Shown: positions 52,731 through 63,966 of the stretch, in pieces
How the letters are laid out: the number at the start of each line of letters is the position of its first letter
How positions within the stretch are numbered: position 1 is the first letter of the stretch
Assembly: GCF_035046485.1 (NCBI RefSeq)
Contig: NC_085138.1
Location: 44,365,464-44,429,463 of the forward strand
Length of the DNA: 64,000 bases
Reading direction: 5' to 3'
Source of the DNA: Aedes albopictus
Taxonomy: Eukaryota > Arthropoda > Insecta > Diptera > Culicidae
The notes under the pieces: model-generated
Told to the model about the DNA's origin: nothing
What the model saw: only the letters and a program-made list of their open reading frames with translations
Database searches by the model: none
Program-made: the position numbers and the translations under genes

Positions 52731-53854
52731 ATATTGTATTTTTACCTTCATTATGCTGCAGACCAGTCGTTTAAATAGTGCAAAAACCTTCTACCCTTTG
52801 AAGATCCGCACCGAATTTTCAGTTGTACGCTGTTGTTCGTAGCCAAAAAAAAAACTTCGAATAAATCATGCAGTCGCTTGTTCTCGGCTTTTGTTACATA
52901 CCGGGTGATGTTATTGATACTTTGCAATTGTATCTGCTCGGAAAATGCTCTACGCTTGGTTACACGATCTTTATCAGCGCCGCCGGTTGATCTGTGCGAC
53001 TGCGATGCAAACCAACCAATCAACCAGCCAACGAACCAACCGCAGCACCACCACCAATGGGTTGACTAGGACTGGAAATTAAGAAATTACGATTTAATGA
53101 CAGATAACAGTGCGTCATAAATTTGCACTTTCCCAGCCCTGTTTGCGGGTATGATGCGACAAGATGGAGGATTGGCGGACCGACCGCGGCGGATGGTTTT
53201 CAACTTAAGGTGCATGGCGAATTGGGCGCGCGATTCGCCGATATGCGTGACCATGTTTGTTTTATTCCGATTGCTGCAGTTGGGCAGGGGGCTGGGTTTT
53301 ACATGCAGGCTGATATTGCCCTGCGGTTTTTTGTCCATTTCGTGTTTCGGGTTGTTTTGGTTTTGTTTCTGCTGAATCTGAATGGCAAAGCGTAGTTGAA
53401 TGTGTGTAATTAAAGGGAAACATCGGTTCGATTCGAGACTCCGGGAAGTTGGCAGTTCGTGGTTGAGCATTCTCCGTTTGAGCGTATTGTGTCGTGCTGT
53501 GGAATTACCAGTTCAGGAAATAATTAATGATTATTAAAACGGCTGAAGTCGGTGAATTTAACAAGTTCAATTTCAGGTTTTGTCACGATTTTGGCAGATA
53601 CGGGAAAAAATGTTGATGCTGTGAATGTATAATGATTGAACTAGCAGAGCATTGATGTACGAAGATAGTTGTAATCAATTATGAAGTCTCAGGAGAAATA
53701 GAAAACTGGAAAGTTTTGAAGTAACTATTTGAACTATTTTACTAAAATCACGGATTGCATTAAACAAGTTGATCGATTGGTCTCCACCAGCGGGTTCCAC
53801 TAGTCAATCACTGCTTTTGGCAGTCGAACTAGTTATTTACCTTACATGTTTTGC
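52731..53854. other. Unassigned, possibly single-copy DNA
   Basis: This is less repetitive than its surroundings. Frames at 53123-53395 (+) and 53087-53470 (-) overlap on opposite strands and show no domain. A CCAACCAATCAACCAGCC-like microsatellite sits near 53010-53045. I cannot assign a function. Confidence 0.4.
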
Positions 53855-54370
53855 CCATCAATATGTCCACAGGTCACCGGGTGTATTCCCTCCTTTGAAA
53901 TGACATCAAGTTTTGTCTATGCAAAAACTCCGGGAAGACTCCTTTGTCCAGAAATGTTTGCATATTATACATCTGAACAACTCGAGAGTTCTGCAGGACA
54001 GGCTCGAAATTCCATGCGGACCTGGGGCGTTTCCTACGCTGATTCTGCAATCCCCCAAGTTCCTAATCAGTGACCCTCCCTTGCTCTATAAAAGAAGGTC
54101 AGGTACTCAAGTCATGATGCGGAAAGAGCCCCCGATGATCCCCCTATGCTATCGTGGTGCGAAAAACTGAACATCTAAGGAGGGTTAAATACCCCGTTGT
54201 TGAAGTATGATGACTTCCACCTGCAACGGTTTTGCCTCCAGTAGGTCGCCCCTTTTTCCACCCGCTGCCTAGGGTTGCCATAGTCGATACTGTAGAGAGC
54301 CACCACGTGATCACTGTGATTGTAGGCAAACTGAACTGCCCATATTCGCATAGCCGATGTAACCACCAAC
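53855..54370 (-). pseudogene. Degraded fragment of the R1-type non-LTR ORF2
   Basis: The segment aligns by eye with the element at the left edge: 53855-54150 with about 450-800 (shared words CGGACCTGGGG, GATGATCCCC, ATGCGGAAA), and 54200-54370 with about 1210-1390 (minus reading DHVVALYSIDYGNPRQRVEK beside the intact DHLAVRYSIDYNNSRQRIEE). Roughly 400 bases between the two parts are deleted, and no frame runs through. It is an older copy of the same family. Confidence 0.75.
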
Positions 54371-54671
54371 GTCTGCTCTGATGGGAAAACACAATTTTAT
54401 AGATTTTTTCCGGATTTACATATGCACCGACTATTTGAGTGAAATAATCTGTCAGTTTTGTGGATTACAGCTACAAAAAGTGAGCCGCAATGATTTAAAG
54501 CTGTTTCATGTAATTTTTCCATATTTAAAACGTGTACGTCAATTTATGCGACCATTCAGTCGTTTTGATGAATGATTACACGGATAAGTTGACGTAACAA
54601 CCAAATTGCTATGACCGTTATGTTAGCTATTACGGTACCCGTTTTCTGAACACGTGTTAGATTTTTTTCCG
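54371..54671. other. Unassigned stretch
   Basis: AT-rich; the 64-residue plus frame at 54381-54575 has no recognised domain. It ends at the duplication that brackets the next SINE. Confidence 0.4.
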
Positions 54672-54681
54672 GAATGTCCGT
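54672..54681. repeat. SINE target duplication, left (GAATGTCCGT)
   Basis: The 10-mer recurs at 54908-54917. Confidence 0.82.
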
Positions 54682-54907
54682 CTTCTTCTTCTTCTTCTAT
54701 GTGGCTCTACGTCCCCACTGAGACTTGGCCTGCCTCGCTTCAACTTAGTGTTCTTTGAGCACTTCCACAGTTATTAATTGAAGGGCTTCCTTTGCCTGCC
54801 ATTGCATGCATTTGTATGTTGTGAGGCAAGTGCAATGATACACCATGCCCAGGGAGTCGAGAAAAATTTCCCGACCGGAACGGGGAATCGAACCCGGGTC
54901 TCCGGTT
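54682..54907 (-). mobile_element. tRNA-derived SINE, 5'-truncated
   Basis: On the minus strand it begins inside the tRNA-like head just before the B box (GGGTTCGATTCCCCG), so the A box is missing. The body and the AAG tail match the SINE at 52147-52412. The exact 10-bp duplication proves that 226 bases were inserted as a unit, so truncation preceded or accompanied insertion. Confidence 0.87.
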
Positions 54908-54917
54908 GAATGTCCGT
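54908..54917. repeat. SINE target duplication, right (GAATGTCCGT)
   Basis: Partner of 54672-54681. Confidence 0.82.
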
Positions 54918-55458
54918 ATTCGTGCGTTAAATACATTTTTTGTTGATAAGCAGCAGTCCCGACTCGAAAGAAGATGTACTAACCGTGGTTTCAGAAAAAA
55001 AGCTAACACTTCACATTCTGAAAATGTGAACTATCTGATAGTGCGGTCGAGCGTACCATAAAGCGTGGGCATCGTAGTAAGATTCACAGTTGGTCGGATT
55101 TAAATCAGACCGGACCAACTGTTTTCAATGATTATGGAAAAATGTCCTGCAAGAAATTAGGATATCAAAGCATGTGCATTATTTCTTGAAATACTATGAT
55201 TCCTTGGCTTATCTTTACCTGTCCAAAAAATCGCCTAGTCCAATTGGGCTTTACGCCGACCAGTTTTCTTATTTCGTTTAATGTGTGCAAAATACCTGAA
55301 TTAACATTAATCCCCAGGTTCTGCGATGGATCCTAACGGCTTCTTCCAATGCACCTTGCAATTAAGGCAGTCTATGTTGAAAAAATTATTTTATGCCTTA
55401 TCCAAAATATGGTGTTGTACGTAACTATTTATTAAGAAATACCTTAGTAATATTTACA
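54918..55458. other. Unassigned stretch
   Basis: AT-rich sequence with no reading frame, RNA or repeat that I recognise. Confidence 0.45.
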
Positions 55459-55598
55459 TTTTTGCCTTTCTCGTACACCAAGGTGTACCGAAAGGCTATA
55501 TGTTTACTCCAAAAATGAAGTCTTGATAGAACCCCCGGAGGGCCAAGTCTTATATACTATTCGACTCAGCTCGACGAGTTGAGATGATGTCTGTGTGT

Positions 55599-55652
<54 letters not shown>

Positions 55653-56303
55653 GTATGCGTGTATGTGTACAAAAATGTCACCTCACTTTTGGATAGTAAA
55701 TATCATCCGATTTCAACACTTTTGGTTTCAATCGAAGCGGAATATTGTCCCATTGTTTCCTATTGAAAATGGTTTGAATCGGTCCAGCCGTTCCGGAGTT
55801 ATGGCCATTTAGGTGTTCCGGACCGGTACCCCAGGAAGGGGCCAGATATGAAATTGCAACAAACCCATGCATGCGACCCATCAAACCACGGCATTTTCGA
55901 TTATCTGATGAATAGTAAGCAGGAAAATAGTCGCAGACTATACCTGAACCGGTAGTGTTCCGGAACCGGTTCCGGGTTTCCCGCCGGAAGTGGCCAAATA
56001 TAAAAGTGAACCAAACACGCAAAACAAGAAAAGCTACCAAAAATTGAGATATGCCTTTTCTACCAATTTATGTATTAAAAACGTACAGAAAATGTGATAA
56101 ATCATAATCCATTCGTTGTATTAAGATGCGCTACACGGTTCCATAGCTTCCATACCACTACACACAAACACCTCCATTCAAACCCGAGAAGTTGAACCGG
56201 GTTGCGTCTAAAAATAACTTTCGCTTCGCTGCTGAGCTTCGCGTCCTATTGTCTACATGGAATTTTCCACTTGCAAACAGCAACCTGCTGGATGCGGGCT
56301 TTT

Positions 56304-57518
56304 CAGTGCACAATGGGTCTAGAGTCGTATTTACGAAGACAAAAATGTTTCTGCTAAGTTCTGTCATTTCTTTTTTTTTTCATTATTGTGAAATGATTAC
56401 GGTCAATCAAGTGTGGCTTATCCAAAAATCTGCTGATTAATTATTCTCTATACAATATCAGAATGTTTTACAAAGTTATAGCAAATTTACAAAATTAAAA
56501 CATTCGATTGATTTGATTGATTTGTCTTTATTCAAGAGACTTTCAGCCCTTGGATAAAACATTCGAATCATTAGAACTTTTCGAAAAGTTTTCAATAAAT
56601 TGCAACTTTTTTGCCTTTGGTTATATTTTAGTCGAGTCCAACGATACATGAAGACCAATACATTAGTCACAAACTTTCAAAATTTAATATAATTCGGTTC
56701 GCTTAGTCCTAAGGTACAGTAATGTGATAAACGGAAGTCAAAAACTAGATATAGATAGAAGGGCTCTAATTTCGTGTAAAGTTGAATAATCAATCAAGCC
56801 CAAATTTGCACCAATTAAATCAAACTCGTTGAGGAACAAGTAATCAAAATTTTTCCTGCCAGTTGCACAACTAGTAAGCTATAAACGGTACAAATTTGGG
56901 CTCGATTGGATAACTTTACATAAAATTGGAGCAACTCTAATAAAGTAGTTCATATTTGAGTGTTCTTCGTTTAATTGCTATATCTCTGGATCAAGTGAAC
57001 CGAATGAAATGCGACATTGCACAATTATGACTAATACATAGCTCTTTGAAAAACTTTTGACTTGACTTAGACACGTTCAAAGAAAACAAACTTACAGCTT
57101 GTTGATTAATTCACGAAAAAATATCAATCATTTGAATGATTTTGCAAATGTGTAACTAGCGCCACCTAGTGGACCATTAACTGTAAGCCCTTGACTCACT
57201 TAACAACGTTGTCGAAGACACCAACTTTCTAAGTGGTGAGAGTCCTGAGATATATGAAATTTAGAATTTGCCGTTTATTGGTGGAATTTCTAATTAAACG
57301 ATCCATCACCATCCATCATGGCATCGCAAATAAAATTATTAGAATGCAGATTTTTGAATCAGTTTAACCAGACGAACCACCCTAACATAACAATAATAGG
57401 GAATAGGGTCAACAATTGAAAATAAACTTTCTCAAACACAATATGCGTCAAAAAACTTAAGGCTGAAGCATAAACAGTTTTGTCTTCGCAAATACGGCTC
57501 TGGACCCATTGTGCAGTG
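56304..57518. mobile_element. TIR element (CAGTGCACAATGGGTC termini)
   Basis: The left end CAGTGCACAATGGGTCTAGA and the right end read inwards, CACTGCACAATGGGTCCAGA, continue with the shared words CGTATTT and CGAAGACAAAA, giving TIRs of about 40 bases. No clear target duplication and no transposase in 1215 bp. Words such as AGCGCCACCTAGTGG and GTTGTCGAAGAC near 57160-57220 show no coding context. Confidence 0.68.
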
Positions 57519-57598
57519 TGGCGGCTGTATCACTTCCATCACCAAGCCACGTTTGTGTTGATCATGATGGCATTCAGCCTCTTGTCTATTCATGTGCA

Positions 57599-57668
57599 GT
57601 TATAGCCGTGCTGGTTAGAGCGCAGGATACTGTGTATTACCATGATAGTGTCTCGGTTCGATTCCCGC
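57599..57668 (+). repeat. tRNA-like sequence (possible SINE head)
   Basis: TAGCCGTGCTGGTTAGAGCG resembles an A box and GGTTCGATTCCCG matches the B box at normal spacing. The anticodon and acceptor stems do not close well, so a functional tRNA is unlikely. Confidence 0.5.
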
Positions 57669-58509
57669 CGCCGCCCGTATTTCTTTTTATACATGTATTG
57701 GTATTTGATGCCGCCGCTGCTGCCATGATCAGTCTAAAAATAGAACAAATAATGAGAAACCAGTGCGACAGAGCACACGCACACACGCGAAATTTTCCTT
57801 TTCCAGATTCTAGGAAGCCAATACAATTTTTGGTATACTGCCATCTACCAATTTTGTATTTGCAAGGCCCTAATACAATATTTGTATATGTTTCATACCC
57901 AATTGTATTAGAATCTGCCAATCTCAGGTTGCGTGAACCCATGCATGCGACACATCAAATCGCAGCTTTCTCCATAACCTGATTAACGGTAGACAGGAAA
58001 ATAGTCTCAGACCATATCTAAACCGGTAGCATACCGGAACCGGTTCCGGGTGTCCCGCCGGAAGTGGCCAATTACAAAAGTGAAACAAACCCATGCATGC
58101 GACACATCAAATCACCGCTTTTTCTGTAACCTGATGAATGGTAAACAGGAAAATAGTCTCAGACCATATCTGATCCGGTAGTGTTCCGGAACTGGTTCCG
58201 GGTAACCCGCCGGAAGTGGCCAAATATAAAAGTGAACCAAACCCTTGCATGCAACACATCAAATCGCAGCTTTTTCTATACCCTGAGGAACGGTAAGCAG
58301 GAAAATAGTCTCAGATCATATCTGAACCAGTAGCATCCCGAAACCGGTTCCTGGTGTCCCGCCGGAAGTGACCTAATTCGTACATGCGACACATCAAATC
58401 GTGCCCTTTTCGATAACTTGTACGATCAGGAAGAAAATAAGCTAAGCCCACAATAGAAACTACTGATAGGAATCGGTTCGAGGTGTCTCGCTGAAAGAGG
58501 CCGAATGTA

Positions 58510-59456
58510 AAGCCTGTATCCGCAATAATCGGGACACAGAAATATATCTGTAACTCCGTATTAGATACACTAAAATTGCTCAATTTTGGCCTAATAAAAT
58601 CTTAAGATATGTTCATCTCACCTACAAAATTTCATGTGAATCGGTGCAGTACTTTTTGTTGTAGCAATGAAAGAGTAGAATGTGCGCCATTGAATTTTGT
58701 ACAGCCCCTAGCTTTGCTTGTCAGCGCTGCAACTTTTGAATTCGTCAAAGGAAATGGCTGAAATTTCGAACACAAACCTCTCAATCTACATTCGTTGCAT
58801 AGGCAAAGTTTCAAAAAAATCGATGCACTATCAACTATTTTATAATTGAAACATGTATTGGGACTGAACGTGATTTTAGCCCCTCAGACAGCAATTAGTC
58901 AGCACCCTTTATTGTATCGATTGTACTATTGAAAGTACTTTACCAATAATCATCAAATTTTGCAGACATAATATACACATAATCAACTACCTTCTGTAAA
59001 AATTTCATGAAAATTGGCAAAGAAATTTAAAAGTTATGAATAGGCAAACATCGCACATGAAAAACACGAAAAATTTTCACTAACACTCACCCATATAAAC
59101 ACCAGTAGTTTTCGAACCAATTGATAAAAGTTGATGAAATTTTGCAAGAAAGTGTCGCTATAAGTATCATAACTGCTAACGAAATTTAATAATTATCATC
59201 ACAGAACGTTGAACTGGAGCGTAAAAGAACCATCTACTATGCGAATGGAATTTGGTCATGATTGTACAAAATTCTTAAAACCACGTCTGTTTGTTTTTCA
59301 TCCACAGTTAAAAGTAATGCATCGATTTTTATGAAATTTGGCACAAATAATAAACATACACCAAATAGTTCTCAGTCAATTATTTAGCCAATTTTACCGA
59401 TTCATTCCAGAGCTACAGCCGTACTTCTGTGTCCCGATTATTGCGGATACAGGCTT
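58510..59456. mobile_element. TA-flanked TIR element inserted in a satellite monomer
   Basis: It begins AAGCCTGTATCCGCAATAAT and ends in the exact mirror ATTATTGCGGATACAGGCTT; the mirror continues through CGGGACACAGAA. TA lies outside both ends (58508-58509, 59457-59458). Joining the flanks with one TA gives GGCCGAATGTAAAAGAGAGC, which matches the uninterrupted satellite words GGCCAAATATAAAAGTGAAC nearby. The 947-bp interior has no transposase. Confidence 0.87.
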
Positions 59457-60831
59457 TAAAAGAGAGCCAAAAAATATTCGCGACAAATCAAATGGCTTTT
59501 AAGGTATCCTGATGAACGGTTACCAAGAAAAAATATCTCAGTTCATGCTTGGGAAAACTAGTAGTGTCCCGGAATCGGTTCCCGGTGTCCCTCCGGATGT
59601 GGTCAAATGTAGAAGGGAACCGAACTTCATGCATGCGCTTCATCAAATCGCGGTTTTTTCGATAAGCTGATGAACGGTTTTCAAGAAAATCAGCTCAGAT
59701 TACGTTAGAGACCACCGGTAGTGTTCCACAACCGGTTCAGGTGTCCTGCCGGAATTGGTCAAATGTAAAAATGAACCATGTAAATTTTCCGGATCCGGTT
59801 AAGGGTGTCCCACTGGAAGTGGACAAGTATAAAATTGCATCAAACCCATGCTTGCGATACATCAAATCGCTTTTTTGTCAGTAACCTGATGCATGGATAA
59901 TAAGAAAATAGCCACAGTCCACCGAAGTTACTACCGGTAGAATTTTTAGTTGCGGGGGTCTCGTAAGCAATACAAAATAGACTCAGACTACATAAGAGGC
60001 GGTGGTGTTGCAGAAGCAGGCAGCGTTTGGGTTCTTCAGCGGAATTACGAAAATGAACTAAATCAATGCAAGCGATGGATATGTGTAAGAGATGCAAAAA
60101 CCTATAAAAAAAACAAAAGTGATCTCATCAAATCACACCATTTTGGATTCCTGAAACGTAAATTTACAGTAGGATGGGTCAACGTTGTATGGAAAAATTG
60201 AAATTCAAGCGCATCAGCCCCGAACATTCTTTTAAATCTTTATTTGCGTCTAAAATTACTGCACAAAATTTTGATGTGACTGGAGGGCGAGATCTTTAAT
60301 GTGGTTGATATTTGAATGTGATATAGCATTGGCAATTCAAACTAATTACTTCATAAAAAAATTTACATGAATCTTGTAACCAATGATAATAAAATATAGC
60401 ATAAAGTGTGCAGATAAAACTTTGTCAAAGTGATTTCTGTGAAAAAAGTTTAATCCTGGCTAGTAATTGTCATCTTGGTATGAAACAGTCTCCAGTGATG
60501 GTGGTCAAGCAGTCAACTGAAAGGACTGATACTTTCTGCTCTGCCCATACGTTGAACATAACGTCGGAAGAGGTGCCCTAATTCGATAATGGCTTTGATA
60601 AAATTCTGGATTTTCTAAATACAGTATTCTCATGATTCCGAAACTCGTAAGTGGTACAGTCCCAGATCGCTGTTATGAGCATTTCCTCCTTCTCGTTCGT
60701 TACCAAAGCACAGAGATTTGGGGCTGATCACTGACTCTAAGGCAAGATTGATTGCATCGACTGAAAGATCATGAGTACATATTCGACGAGAAAGGCACTA
60801 TCACCACTAGGTGGATTAATCTGGGTTTTTT

Positions 60832-61078
60832 AGATTTACTTGATAAACTAAAACATTAAGTGTCACCCACGGGCCTCATTTATTTTTTCTCATATTCGAC
60901 AAATTACGGATTGTTACGAAACTAATTTCATTTTAATAACCTTGTACTATTCCTCTACACTAAGTTTTTACAATTAAACTAGTAAACATCAAAAGCTCAT
61001 ACACCCAACGCCTAATCAGATAGATATGGATTTAATTTATCTAAGTTTTGGAGGATGTTTACGACTGGGAAGAAATGT
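60832..61078. other. Unassigned AT-rich stretch
   Basis: No gene, RNA or repeat was recognised. Confidence 0.45.
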
Positions 61079-61176
61079 TGAACTGTTGTGGCTTTCTCAG
61101 TCTAACAGGATTAAAACGGCTATGCCAAACTTCTGACCGTTTCACTTTTGTTAGACTGAAAAGCCACAACAGTTCA
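61079..61176. repeat. Imperfect hairpin (98 bp)
   Basis: TGAACTGTTGTGGCTTTCTC then AGTCTAACA at the left is mirrored by TGTTAGACTGA and AAAGCCACAACAGTTCA at the right, arms of about 29 bases around a 40-base loop. It is either a small foldback element or a structured RNA. Confidence 0.65.
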
Positions 61177-61739
61177 GTAGTATTGTTTCAATGATGGTTT
61201 TGAAACAGAACGTAAAACTTATAATATAGTTTTGCTGTGGAATGATTTTACTCGTAGCTAACCATGAGTTTACTATTTCATTAATCAATCACAATGCCAC
61301 AAAAACTCACGTTTCGGGTTTCAATGAGTTTGCTTCAAGCACTTAGTAAGTAGCTGAAAGGGGGTTTGAGGAGTTTACGTCGTAATTCAGAGGAAGCGAT
61401 AGAGATCTACCACAACCATCCATACAAAAAATATAACTGTTCATACATGAGGTGTTTGGATTCTATACTTAGGAGATTTGACAAACACCCATTTTAGAGT
61501 AATTTAAAGTAAGCACGTTACCTGCGAACAATACTCGCCGCTAACCAAGATCACGGCATATGGCGGTGTTGCATGAACTACGAATTGTACCAAGTATGTA
61601 AATAAATCGATACAGTATGAACCCTATCAAACTTTAACTAATTCAATCATGGTCATCACTAAACTACTGCTTGAAAATCTACTTAGATATTTAAGGAGAA
61701 CAAAAAATGTGTCCCCGAAACAGGCTGACAAAATCCGTT

Positions 61740-62040
61740 AACTGATGTATAATGAAGCGGATAAAACACGGCAGGCTGCGGTGGGCTGGGTACGTAGCTC
61801 GTATGCTAGAGAAATGACAAACTTATACCATATTAGCAGAGAACCAGGAAGGAGCCGTTGGCTTCGTAGTAGGGTGCGCACGTTGGCCTTTTACGTCTTC
61901 CTCAACTGCATTTTGCGGCCCTAAGGGGCTCCAAAGTCTCAGAGCGACTGGAAGCGATTGATCCAGCACTAAGACCAGTGGAAACGATTGCTTTAATCGG
62001 CGTAGACTCACCATTACGAGTTGTAGGCTTTCAAGTATCA
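61740..62040 (+). pseudogene. Possible non-LTR ORF2 C-terminal remnant
   Basis: The plus frame near 61758-61821 reads KRIKHGRLRWAGYVARMLEK followed by a stop, the conserved C-terminal HGRLRWAGHVARM-type motif of RTE-like elements. Downstream one frame continues LHFAALRGSKVSERLEAIDP. It is a short, broken and separate relative of the copies at 33407-34370 and 51022-51606. Confidence 0.5.
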
Positions 62041-63035
62041 ATTTGTTAAATTATTCGCATATTGTTGTCAAAGCATCATAAATGTTTCAGTATCTACATT
62101 GCATCCATAATAACTATTAAACATAATTGATAATATTCACTATGAAAGTTGTTGATATTGAAAATGATTTTCATGCATCTGAAATCAAATAATTAGATAT
62201 TTCAAATATAAATTATGTTTATGTCAATAAATTATCCCAATAAATTGTGTTCAATAACGTTTTATGGGGAGATTTTAGTTTTCTTGTACACAGACGTCAG
62301 TATTGCGACCACATGGTGGTTACGTCAAAACGTTCTTTTCAATATACTCACATGTTTTAGAACAAACACATTTTTTCAATAATTGGAGCATATGCTATAC
62401 ATGGTGTAGGATATGTTAAGCTAAAAAAGTGGATTTTGACCTATGTGGCGTTTACGTCACCTATGCGAATATAGGCAGTGAAGCAGCTTTCCCTTTCTAC
62501 AACCAAGAAATTACCACAGCTGGTGCCATCTAGTCAACTCTACTGTCATCATCGGACTACTAATCCCTAGCCGCTCAAAACCAGGGCGTTAGGCAAAGAG
62601 GTCGTCGTTGTGATTATGTTGTTCAATTATGGCCCACTGTTAATTTCAACTTCTATTCAATTTTTCTCGTCGCACTCTTGCGATTCTATCCACAGTTTCT
62701 TTCGTTGCTTTCCCCTGCCTGTATTACTTCTCTCTCCTTCTTTGAGTTGTATTAATATCACCGAGAAAAGGCAATGCAAATTAATTATCAGTTTTAGAAA
62801 AAGCCTTCGTTCATATTGACGACCACAAAGTGCTCGGGAGGTGTTCACACCAACTCATACACTGGATTAACCCATTGCCCATGTTGCCGCCATTTTGGAC
62901 TCGTCCGCAACCCAATTGGCTTTGACGGTAGTAAAAATGCACACACTTCAACGGAAGATTCCTTTTGTATCTGTCATCGTGTGCGTGAAGAAGTATAAAA
63001 TAAACAATCGTGTTTTGTCTCGTTTTTTTTCTCAG
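62041..63035. other. Unassigned DNA upstream of a possible exon
   Basis: The short plus frames at 62610-62819, 62816-62998 and 62895-63146 have no recognised domain. A pyrimidine-rich run leads into a strong 3' splice-site-like sequence at 63019-63035. Confidence 0.4.
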
Positions 63036-63142
63036 GCGGCAGCACTGTCTGTGGCGCCATCAAGGCCTATAACTGTTTCCGGCTCGTACGAAGTAAGGAT
63101 CGCTAGGATGTCGATAGGGCATAGCATGCCGCTGTTGCTAAG
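63036..63142 (+). other. Candidate internal exon (107 bp)
   Basis: TTTTTTTTCTCAG ends at 63035 and GCTAAG followed by GTAAGTGT starts an intron at 63143, both close to the insect splice consensus. One frame is open throughout (AAALSVAPSRPITVSGSYEV and onwards); the second and third frames have stops. There is no recognised domain, and the next stretch is a repeat array, so this may be untranslated or fortuitous. Confidence 0.3.
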
Positions 63143-63224
63143 GTAAGTGTTGATGTCTTTGACGTTTCGTGGCCTTGTTGTTTCGGATTGTGGCTTAGAA
63201 AAATTTTGCCAGCTTCCATGGGTG

Positions 63225-63472
63225 TTTCCTTCTGGGTTTAAACAGGAATTCCATCCAGGAATCTTTCAAAAGTTTCTTCTGGGATTTCTAGGGAGTTCTT
63301 CATATTTTTTTCCGAAGGTTCATTTAGGATTCCTCCAAAAGTTTCCTCTAGGGTTCTTCCAGGAGTTTCTTCTGCTCCGTCTGGGATAACTTCAAAAACT
63401 CTTGCCAGGATTCTTCCCTGCAGTACTTCCGGGATTTTTCCAGAGATTCTTTCTGGGATATCTAAAGGAATA
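63225..63472. repeat. 24-bp-type degenerate array, short block
   Basis: Units such as GGAATTCCATCCAGGAATCT and TTCTTCTGGGATTTCTAGGG resemble the arrays at 10895-16515 and 37435-40025. It is cut by the foldback element that follows. Confidence 0.7.
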
Positions 63473-63966
63473 CTCGGAGTTTTCGGCTATTCAGTCTTAT
63501 GATTTCAAACGGTACCCAAGCAACACACATGTTATATATTAGTTACGACAGCGCAAGTATTGGTTGTATAGAAGTTAATTTGACGTTATTCCAACACAAT
63601 GTTAGAATTACGTAAAATTACCAAAACTTGCGCTGTCGTAACTTTAATATAACATGTGTGTTGCTTGGGTAGTTTGTTAACTGCCCGACGTTTCGGCTGT
63701 TCTTGGCAGCCTTCTTCTAGGGGAAATTAGATCTTAAACAGTGTCCGTGATCAGTGGTGAAAACGTAGAAAATTAGTAGCAAACTAAAACCACCCACAAC
63801 TATTCACGCTAAAAATGTACGACAAGCCAACACACGATATATGTTCACAAACGTAAACGATAGATCTAATTTCCCCTAGAAGAAGGCTGCCAAGAACAGC
63901 CGAAACGTCGGGCAGTTAACAAACTACCGTTTGAAATCATAAGACTGAATAGCCGAAAACTCCGAG
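63473..63966. mobile_element. Foldback element with ~105-bp arms, left arm interrupted
   Basis: The left arm runs from CTCGGAGTTTTCGGCTATTC (63473) to GGGGAAATTAGATCT (near 63735), interrupted by 63513-63669. The right arm (63862-63966) is its uninterrupted mirror. TA lies outside both ends. The uninterrupted arm gives the exact pre-insertion sequence of the other arm. Non-coding. Confidence 0.85.
63515..63669. mobile_element. 155-bp MITE nested in the foldback arm
   Basis: It begins CCCAAGCAACACACATGTTA and ends in the mirror TAACATGTGTGTTGCTTGGG, flanked by TA (63513-63514, 63670-63671). Inner words TTACGACAGCGCAAG and CTTGCGCTGTCGTAA are also mirrored. Same terminal family as 5454-6013. 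The opposite arm shows a single TA at this site. Confidence 0.88.

Larger units (their letters stand above)
56019..57927. other. Foreign block inside the satellite element
   Basis: Satellite sequence stops after GTGAACCAAAC and resumes at GTGAACCCATGCATGCGACA. Between lie the TIR element 56304-57518, a tRNA-like stretch at 57599-57668 (TAGCCGTGCTGGTTAGAGCG with GGTTCGATTCCCG) that may be a SINE head, and AT-rich DNA. The frames at 57509-57982 are not supported by any domain. Confidence 0.55.
55459..60831 (+). mobile_element. 152-bp-satellite element, copy with both ends
   Basis: It starts TTTTTGCCTTTCTCGTACAC, passes the CTCGACGAGTTGAGATGATG segment, a TG microsatellite (55588-55650) and the CGGTCCAGCCGTTCCGGAGT block, then satellite monomers, and ends CGACGAGAAAGGCACTATCA to GGGTTTTTT. 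The ends share GCCTTTCTCGT in inverted orientation. Intact monomers are spaced exactly 152 bases at 57946, 58098 and 58250 and contain the palindrome CCGGAACCGGTTCCGG or variants. The array is interrupted at about 56019-57927 and at 58510-59456. No coding capacity. Confidence 0.82.

Noticed and set aside
53087..53470. 127-residue minus frame and overlapping plus frames
   Set aside because: Frames on both strands compete and none shows a domain; left as unassigned.
57599..57668. Functional tRNA gene
   Set aside because: A and B boxes are present, but acceptor and anticodon stems do not close.
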